NCBI GenBank assembly: GCA_023512835.1
Contig: CM042091.1
Span: 18,121,506 to 18,185,505 of the forward strand
Direction of reading: 5' to 3'
Length of the DNA stretch: 64,000 nucleotides
DNA from: Taxillus chinensis
Taxonomy: Eukaryota; Streptophyta; Magnoliopsida; Santalales; Loranthaceae
Below, one piece after another: positions 56,801 through 64,000 of the stretch. Position 1 is the stretch's first letter; every line of letters begins with the position of its first letter. The translations under genes and the position numbers were made by a program. Under the pieces are notes generated by a model. That model worked only from the letters and a program-made list of their open reading frames with translations, did no database searches and was not told the origin of the DNA.

Positions 56801-58246
56801 CGACTATGTCTCGGAGATCAAGAGACGAGCGACTTAAGTGTGAAGAGGAATTTGGGCGCCTTAGGCTTTGGTCCCTTGATGGAGTTTCAGGGAAAATGTG
56901 GTGGTCTAAGTTAGAGGAGGGGCTTGGTTGAGTCATTTTGTTACAGTCAATCAAGGAGGAAGATGATGTGCAAGGGGAAGAAGAGAATGAGGCTATGGGT
57001 GAGTCTGAAAAGACTTTTTGTCGGTCATCTGCGCCCTTGCTTGATATCTTTTCTCGCAAAACATGTGCCAAAATTGGGATCACCAATCAAAACTAGGAAA
57101 CTGCTATTAAATTTATTGGAAGAAAAATATCATTAAAAATTATATTAGACCGATTAAAAAGGAAAAACACTTATACACCACAAGAACAATATGAACAGGC
57201 CTTGCAATGAGTATTATAATGATTAGGGGCAAAAATATATAAAATTTTATACGGTCAGCAGTTTTTTCAAAATATTAGTCAAACAATCATCAATTGTACA
57301 ATTATAAACCATTACATGTAGTAGGTGAAAAGAATCTCAGTATATGGTCTTCAACTTTGACAAACTCAATTTCACAATTGGGGAACAGAAAACTAGGACC
57401 CAGATTGTAGGAAATTTGATTTTAATCTAGAGTCCTTACCATAGAATTCTGCTGATTGAATGAGTTTTTAGGCTCCACAACCAGGTTGCCATTATTGAAG
57501 CGGGAATGACCTATAGAAGAAGCAAGAAAATTAAACCTCAGACTGAGATTTTGTATAAATTTAATACTTACGGAAAGGCCACTTTAAGAGTTTCCTAATA
57601 ACAATCAACACTCCACAGATGTGACCTTGTCTTGTTGGTTCCATAGAGAAATACATGACAATTTGTACCACTAGGGAAAAGAAATTCAACAAAAAAATCA
57701 AGTTATTTTGTCATCTCGTGAAATCAAACTATGAATACAGGGCACTCAGCTAAATTTGATGACAGTTCACATCAAAACATTCAGTTGGGGGCATTGTCCA
57801 TTTAGGGAGAAGTTTTAAGCCTCTAGAAAAACAATAACCCTTTGATCTTCACAAATTATTAAATCAACAGTAGTTCTCTTATAGATGATGGAGTTTTCTT
57901 AATCATAATTTAGAAATTAAAAAGAACTGAGAATAAACAGGAAATGCGAGTATGAAAGAATCATTCCTTCAAGCTTTCATTGATGCCTTCAATAAATTGC
58001 AATTGATAAACAGATACAAAGACGATAATAAATAAAGTTAAAAAAGTGCATTACAATTACCCAGAATTTTAGAAATACCAATTTGTAGAGGAAGAAAAAA
58101 CCTGGGGGAAGCCGCTTTTGGATCGTGCGCCTATTGATGAGGACATGATTCCGGTCAAATAGCTGAAATAAGCCTGCCATGCATCCTATATTCTTCTGCA
58201 AATCTGGGCTATCATCAGTCAATGCATGCAGAAACTTTGCAGCCAT
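53858..58246 (-). CDS. LONGIFOLIA/TRM1-2-like protein (TON1-recruiting motif family), five exons
   Basis: LONGIFOLIA proteins associate with cortical microtubules, recruit TONNEAU1 and promote polar cell elongation in leaves. Inferred coding exons: 58102-58246, 57440-57510, 55062-57047, 54817-54970 and 53858-54651. Phases agree and sum to 3150 bases, 1049 residues plus stop. Donors are CAG|GTTTTT, ATG|GTAAGG, AAA|GTAGGT and AAG|GTAGTA. Family marks in order: N-terminal IGCMAGLFQLFDRNHV (residues 20-35), a Ser-rich stretch, VVAKLMGLETLP (about residues 321-332), SRTPRLYQK, ASPVSVLD, and a C-terminal DUF4378-type region (HRYISEILLASGLLL, KLIFDAVNEILVGKL, DLVDEMV). The start MAAKFL at 58246 matches family N-termini; an in-frame ATG 22 codons upstream is less likely. 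The acceptor of exon 3 is the weak point: a better-looking acceptor at about 57096 gives stops. Related proteins are about 900-1100 residues. Confidence 0.9.
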
Positions 58247-58960
58247 TTTACTTTTGTCTTCTTCAAAACCCAAGCTGTGCAAATTTATCAGCAATTTCCA
58301 ACAGCTAGCCACAATGTCAACAAGCTCTCACCATATCTTCATCACTCCAGGAATCTAACCCAAAAAAAAAAAAAAACAATTTCCAACCGCCAAAATCACA
58401 TCTCCAACATTAAAAAGAAGCAAAAAAAAAAAAAAAACCTCTTCAAAGCTCCTCTCTTTTGAGTACCCACAAATTCTATCCTAACTTAAACAGAAATGCC
58501 CAAATTGGGTGCTGAAAGAACCTCCCCCAATTGTAAAATTTTCCCAAAAAACTACTTTATTTTGGAAACTTCGCTGTATAGACGACATAAGAAAGTAAGC
58601 AGAAGCTTCCAAAATTACCCATTAGAGTTCCCACACAGGTACACCTTTACTGGGAAATAAGCAATTTCAAATGTAGCAGCAAGGGAATTTCAGGAAGACC
58701 CAAGAAGAGATATCTTGGTATTTTTTTTATCACAGAATGAAGAGAAACACAAAAGCCAATCCAATGGGAGAGATTGAGTGGATTGATATCCAAAAGAGAA
58801 GCATCTGTTCAAAAACCAATATGCTGAGGCCCAATTTGTACAGACACACACTCCTTAAATGAATTTGGGGAGAGAGAGAGAAAGAGAGACTGGGAGAGTG
58901 ACCTGCCACAGCTCCTTTCCTCCTCTCGCCTACAAAGTCAGAAAGTCTATTACAGTTAAA
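58247..58960 (-). promoter_or_regulatory. 5' UTR and promoter region of the LONGIFOLIA-like gene
   Basis: Non-coding sequence upstream of the start. A CT/GA tract (58867-58900, CTCTCTCTTTCTCTC in gene sense) is typical of plant leader/core promoter Y patches. Poly-A runs occur at 58360-58375 and 58420-58437. A further leader intron is possible but not shown. Confidence 0.4.
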
Positions 58961-61547
58961 CACTTTTATTTTATTTTATTTTATTTTATTTTCAAGCACC
59001 AGTTTAACATAAACAATTTTATAGTCGGCTCCCGGTCCCACCCGAATGGTGAAAGCCATTCTCAACTCTGTCTTTTTGTAATTTTTTTTACTTTTATCGA
59101 AATGTACAGCACATTATTTTATTTTATTCTTTTAAATCAGGCCATAATATTCACAATTAAATCTTAAATTATTTAAAGCATGGCTGGGATATTTTTATCC
59201 AAATTTTGCATACTTGTAATATGAAATCAAATTTCATGTGCTTCTCATTAAGGATGTTTGCATGTGTCTGTGTATTATCATCAATAACATTAAATTTTAT
59301 CTCTAGTTATATTTCTGACAACAAATAACATCTATTGCTTTTTCAAATATTCTATAAGTTTGAGAACATAATTGTTCTTTAAAAATTTTAATAATTAAAA
59401 AAATTCATGAAATCTAACCTTTAAATTATATATTTGTCTTTTATTTTAACTAATTTTTTGGTTTATATAAATAAATTAACCTTTTTATTTGAAAAAAAAT
59501 CCTATAACACCAGCTATTAAAATTATATTATCATAATAAAATCTCAAATATTTTATTATGTATCTGAATCAGCATTAGAAAATACTCAGCTTAAGATTTT
59601 AAAAAACCACTTTTCAAGTCCGGATAAAGAGCAAGGACAAAACCTAAATACCTGATTGAGCCCTTGATGTCCAATTAAATTGTGATCATGTTGAGCCACG
59701 AATATACATACTGCCGCTAAATTCCTTACATCATTCCACACATGGGACCTGTTATTGCAACTTGAGTTTTATAGGCCCCGCAATTTGATTGGATTGTCCA
59801 AGGATTTTAAAAAAAAACAAAAACAAAAACAAAAAGACTTAGAACCATCTTTAGGTAACACTACATATAAATTATGATAATTTGGGCAGGACATTTTCAT
59901 GGTATTAAATTGATATTAATTTATTTTTTATATTATTCTAACAAAACATACAAATTTGGATATTTCTACACGTGCAAGTAAACTTTTTCTTCGTAGGTTG
60001 TATTGGGAAAGAAATTGTGGCAATGAAAGTTATGATTTTGTTACGTCGTATTCCATGTACAGAGGACCATTGCTACAACAAGTTACTCTGTGTTTACAAA
60101 TGTACTTAACTAAAAGTGGCGCACCATGGTAAAAATTGCCTTTTTTAAGCAGCTAGCGTTGCAGCCATTGGGAGGGCCAGTGAGCACATGCAGCGAGTGA
60201 AGTTGAAAACCAGCATGTGGTGTACCTCAACTCCTTGAGGACACCGCCAACTAACCCATCCCTCTCATCCCCCTTAACTGCACAATGACGCCTGCCCTAC
60301 TTCCCTTCCCCACCCCCCAACTCATCATAACTCGTGTCCTCTCTAGTACTACAGTCTACGATGTGGGTTCCATAAACCCATTTTTTTGTGTGAGCTTCTC
60401 TGAACAATTATGGCATGCAACCATATTGCGATTTATGACGTATTGGAAGGCTTTAAAAGAGTTTTTGAGAGGCCTTTAGAATTTTGAGATGGGGCTTGGG
60501 AAGGCTGGACAGATTGAGGTCCCCTGTGTGCGTCCTTGCACCCCATGAGAAAACGAAAACAAAACAAAACAACAGTGGAGGGAGGATTGGGTCGCGGTCT
60601 ACAAGCCTGAATTGGCTTGGCTTGGCTGCAAGGGAAAATGACTATTCTGGTGAACAGAAATCTTTTGCTTGCCCTGAAACAAGCTGCTGACTGGGTTGAG
60701 GGTTAACTTTAAATTTAGAGTAAAAAAAAAAAAAATTGTACACACATTATCCATGTAGGTAAGTTTTAATGTGACAATTGTTTCACATGGCCAAATTAGT
60801 TAAGAATCTATCCGACTAAGTTTTCGTTTTTATTCAATTATGAAGAATACGATTGGATAATTTGTTATAAAAAATGTTTATAAGTAAATTTGAATGTCTT
60901 AACAAATAAATTTATCTAGGTCCACTAATTAGACTCCTTTTATTTTATTTCTTTTACTTTTTAAATATATTTTAACCAACCAGAGCTCGATAGTTAAAAC
61001 ATATAATCATTTTTAGTGAGATTTTGAGTTTAAAACCCTGCAATTCCGAATGGGAAAGTTTTTTAAAAATAAGCAAATGGTTTGAGATTATTATTGGAAA
61101 AAAAAATTAAGTATTAAATATGGCTATTTGAAAGTCATTTCTTGACCAAATGAGTTAGCTAGATTAAAAAACAAATGTTGATGTGTTGACATTTGAACCG
61201 TAGATGATATTTTAAATATTTTTGCATATCAATCATTAGCGAAAAAGATTGTGATATCAGCATCTTACTACTAATCCGGTTAATTGGAGTAAAAAAACTT
61301 CATTTTTGCAAACCGCACACTATGATTTTTCCTTTAGAGTAAATTGCTACCAAGACCTACCGTAAATAATTAGTTTACTTATTACCTAAGAGTATTCACA
61401 TTGGTTGCATATATTTTTCCTTAAATTTTAGTTAAAAATAATATTTCCTAAATTTTTATGCTAAAATTTATCCATTTGCAAAAAAAAATCTACATCTCAT
61501 TCCCTATAATTTATATATTCTATTAAAATAATATTTTATATTCTTTT
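58961..61547. other. Intergenic, no gene
   Basis: AT-rich (TTTTA runs at 58968-58992), with a less AT-rich patch at 60120-60700 that holds only short frames lacking domains. No mobile-element ends are seen. Confidence 0.45.
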
Positions 61548-63403
61548 TGTAGGTCCCAAAGTGAGTCTAGAGGAGGGGTAAATAAACTTTCTTCACGGAA
61601 GTTTATGACTGATAACTAGTAGAGGTATACAAGTAATGACTATACTATGATATTGATGAAAAAGAGGACAAGAAAGTGTATGAGTGTTTATAAGCTATCA
61701 AACAAATCTGGGATGATTAAATGTTCTTGATGTGACAGACCTCAAATTCAAAGAGAATATTCTAATAGATGTTAATATAAAAGAATAAACACCGTTTGGA
61801 ATATTCTTAAGATACATTATTGATTGTGGATGAAAAACACAGAAATTAACAAAATGGTTGTGTTGGATCTATGAACAAGATGTGTTAGATGATTCTTCAC
61901 TGTTTGTTCTTGTTCTTCGTTCTTCATGCGCATAGCACTTGGAAGTATTTTCTCACCGTTTTTTTCCTCTAGTATTGGAACTATCGAGTTAATTCTACAA
62001 AAATTATTTCTTTAATGCATGTCAGAATTCTATATATTAATTTGAGAGTTTCAAGTCCTCGCTTTCTGTGAGAGTCGATAGATTAATACTTCTAACCATG
62101 TGAGATATTAATTTAAGGTTGCAAGTGCATGTGCCATTATCCATCCAACAAACTGACTTCCCGTCATTAAAATGTTGAAGTACATGAGATAGGTTGATCT
62201 GTCTATATCCTGCAAATCCGCTGCCCATGTTGTATATTTGCATGTCCATACTCGTTCTTTTGATCTCAACCGTTCATCTGCTGCTGGTGGTTGGTTGTCA
62301 TTAATGCGACAATAAATGCGCTTGACTGTTCGAAATGGCGCGGTCAAACTACACAAATCCTAACTGATAATATCGTTAAGTGTTAATGCTAAGTGTTGTA
62401 AGTTTGCCTCGAAGGTAAGTGACTTGAAAATCAAGTGACTCAAAGATTTGGGTCGAGCCTATAATTGTATGCAATGATACTTCTGACATCGACAACGTTA
62501 AATCCTACGAGTCTTCGACTCTTAGTTTCTTCGAGTTTTCGTGGGTGGCAAGTTTTGGGTTATGTTAAGTCATGAAATTCACTCCGTAATATTCTAAGTC
62601 TTCGAGTTTGCAACTCTTTAAGTCTTAATTTTTTGCTTCGACGCTTAGAGTAGTTATCGAGAAGAGTTTACTTAACCTTTACTTGTTGGTCTAGCTACGA
62701 GTCTTTGACTCTAGGAATTCGAGTTACTCAATTTGTTTAATATGGCTAAGACATTCTTTGACCCTTCTGTTCTTTGAGTCTACGAGCGTATGTTGAATCT
62801 TCGACTCTGCAAGTCTTCAACTCTACTTGTATCATGCTTAGCCAATCATAGTATATTGTGAGCTAAGTCTCCAACTCTCCAATTCTTCGACTATATGGCT
62901 TCGACTTTTCGGCTTAGACTCTTCCCTTTCAAGTCTACGAGTCCTAGCTTTATTTATGTGCTACTAATAGTTTCAATTATCTTCAACTCTTCAAGTCTCA
63001 GTTGCAATTTGTTTGTCAATTCCTTAGGTTTTATTGTCTCGACTCTTCGACCTTTGAGTCTGCGAGTCTTGGAATAGTAAGTTGACAAAATCAACAATTA
63101 CATGTCTTCAACTCTTCGACTCTTCGAGTCTCCGAGTCTTAGGTCACATTATGGTTTGTCAATTTTCGTTAGGGCATTTTTATTAACTTTTTGGTTTTAT
63201 GATCTTTGAGTTTTCGAGTCGCTTAGTTTTCTGGCACTCTATAATCACGACTTCTTCGACTCTTCGAGTTGTTTACAATTCACGCAGTGATAGTTTTTCT
63301 CTTCTATGGACTTTGACACTTCGACTCTTGTACCTTCGAATCTTGGAGTCGCCAGACTTAAAGAAATTCGTGACAGCTTCACCAAATCATATATTTTCCA
63401 ACA
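61548..63403 (-). mobile_element. Solo LTR, Copia-like, same family as 8244-9947
   Basis: 1856 bases from TGTAGGTCCC to TTTCCAACA, flanked by a perfect 5-bp duplication CTTTT (61543-61547 and 63404-63408). It aligns along its length with 8244-9947: shared start, GTGAGTCTAGAGG, TCATTAATGCGACAATAAATG, a CTTCGACTC/TTCGAGTC word array in the right half, and the tail AAATTCGTGACAGCTTCA. The overall divergence is visible, so the two insertions are not from one recent event. Confidence 0.88.
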
Positions 63404-63408
63404 CTTTT

Positions 63409-64000
63409 TTTAATCTCTTCTCTATTTTATTTAATAATTTAAAAATACACTTGTGTTAAAACAAATTTAATAAGTTATTAAAAAACTTTTGAGGAATGAA
63501 TAGTGATTCCCTAAATATAAAAAAAAATATCTCTAAATTTCATTTTAAAAAAACCAATATAAGATTATTTTTATTAAATTTCTAAAAAACTTCTTAAATT
63601 ATAAGAAAATTTTACATATGAAACCACTGTGAACAAAAAAATCTTAAATTATACTCATTACACTTCGGTACTGTACAATCACACAATTAATCAGCCTTTA
63701 TAGCTCCATATGCCAAATGAGCATCGTGAATACAATTTCTTTCACCTGATTTAGAGCACTAGTAGCATATTCCCTATATAAGTCTTTTTTTTATTTAGTG
63801 AAAAAAATTTAAAAGTTATAAAATCATTCCCACAACAGAAACTCTATATTTAAATTTATTTATAGGATTTGTACAATATTTTCCAATATATTAGAAAATA
63901 CTGTTCACTCTATATAATTATTAAATTATATATAAAAAATTTCTCTCACCTCTCTTTTTTACGTTTTTTATAACTTTCACTTTTATTTCATGTTAAATTA
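63409..64000. other. Intergenic, AT-rich
   Basis: No gene. The last 220 bases resemble 47510-47800, a dispersed AT-rich repeat of unknown class. Confidence 0.45.

Noticed and set aside
60285..60690. Two short plus-strand frames in less AT-rich sequence
   Set aside because: No domain, no codon signal and no splice context; left as intergenic.

Overview
The window is nuclear DNA from a flowering plant, most likely a eudicot. It has split genes with GT/AG introns, a plant TCP factor, a LONGIFOLIA/TRM gene, an Rf-like PPR gene and a plant-type TOM5. I cannot name the species. Four genes look intact: TOM5 (two exons, minus strand, 3638-4461), a P-class PPR gene (plus, 22438-24084), a CIN-class TCP gene of the TCP5/13/17 type (plus, 44122-45357, with a predicted 5' UTR intron and a spliced upstream ORF), and a five-exon LONGIFOLIA-like gene (minus, 53858-58246). 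One tRNA-Thr(CGT) lies at 53384-53455 on the minus strand. A frameshifted receptor-like kinase fragment is near the left edge (1271-1906).

Most of the rest is transposon DNA. From 5 to 16.8 kb there are two short hAT-type elements with perfect 8-bp target duplications, three solo LTRs with 5-bp duplications (6261-8060, 8244-9947, 14049-15303), and a decayed Copia element with gag, primer-binding site and 5' LTR (about 10006-13350). Two of the solo LTRs split a short gene-like block that has a second, uninterrupted copy at 24906-25325. A related non-coding block (13370-13690 and 25665-25975) suggests both belong to one segmental duplication. A fourth solo LTR is at 61548-63403.

From 26.3 to 38.7 kb is a nested Ty3/gypsy complex on the minus strand. 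An older element A (LTR 26278-28125; pol pieces 28126-29420 and 37712-38735) was cut inside its integrase frame by a younger relative B (LTRs 29421-31280 and 35819-37706, with PBS, PPT, gag, protease, RT and integrase). B has lost RNase H through a deletion with microhomology at the junction, and its gag carries a stop, a frameshift and two zinc-knuckle Cys-to-Tyr changes.

The gaps between genes are AT-rich. They hold microsatellites, degenerate LTR pieces and a run of small local tandem duplications (40.5, 46.3, 48.2 and 49.3 kb). The genes do not form an operon or pathway: TOM5 acts in mitochondrial protein import, the PPR protein probably in organelle RNA processing, TCP and LONGIFOLIA in leaf growth and shape. 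I found no CRISPR array, gene cluster or clearly new system. The most informative features are the nested insertions, the split duplicated block, the LTR promoter layout and the small genes hidden from simple ORF calling.
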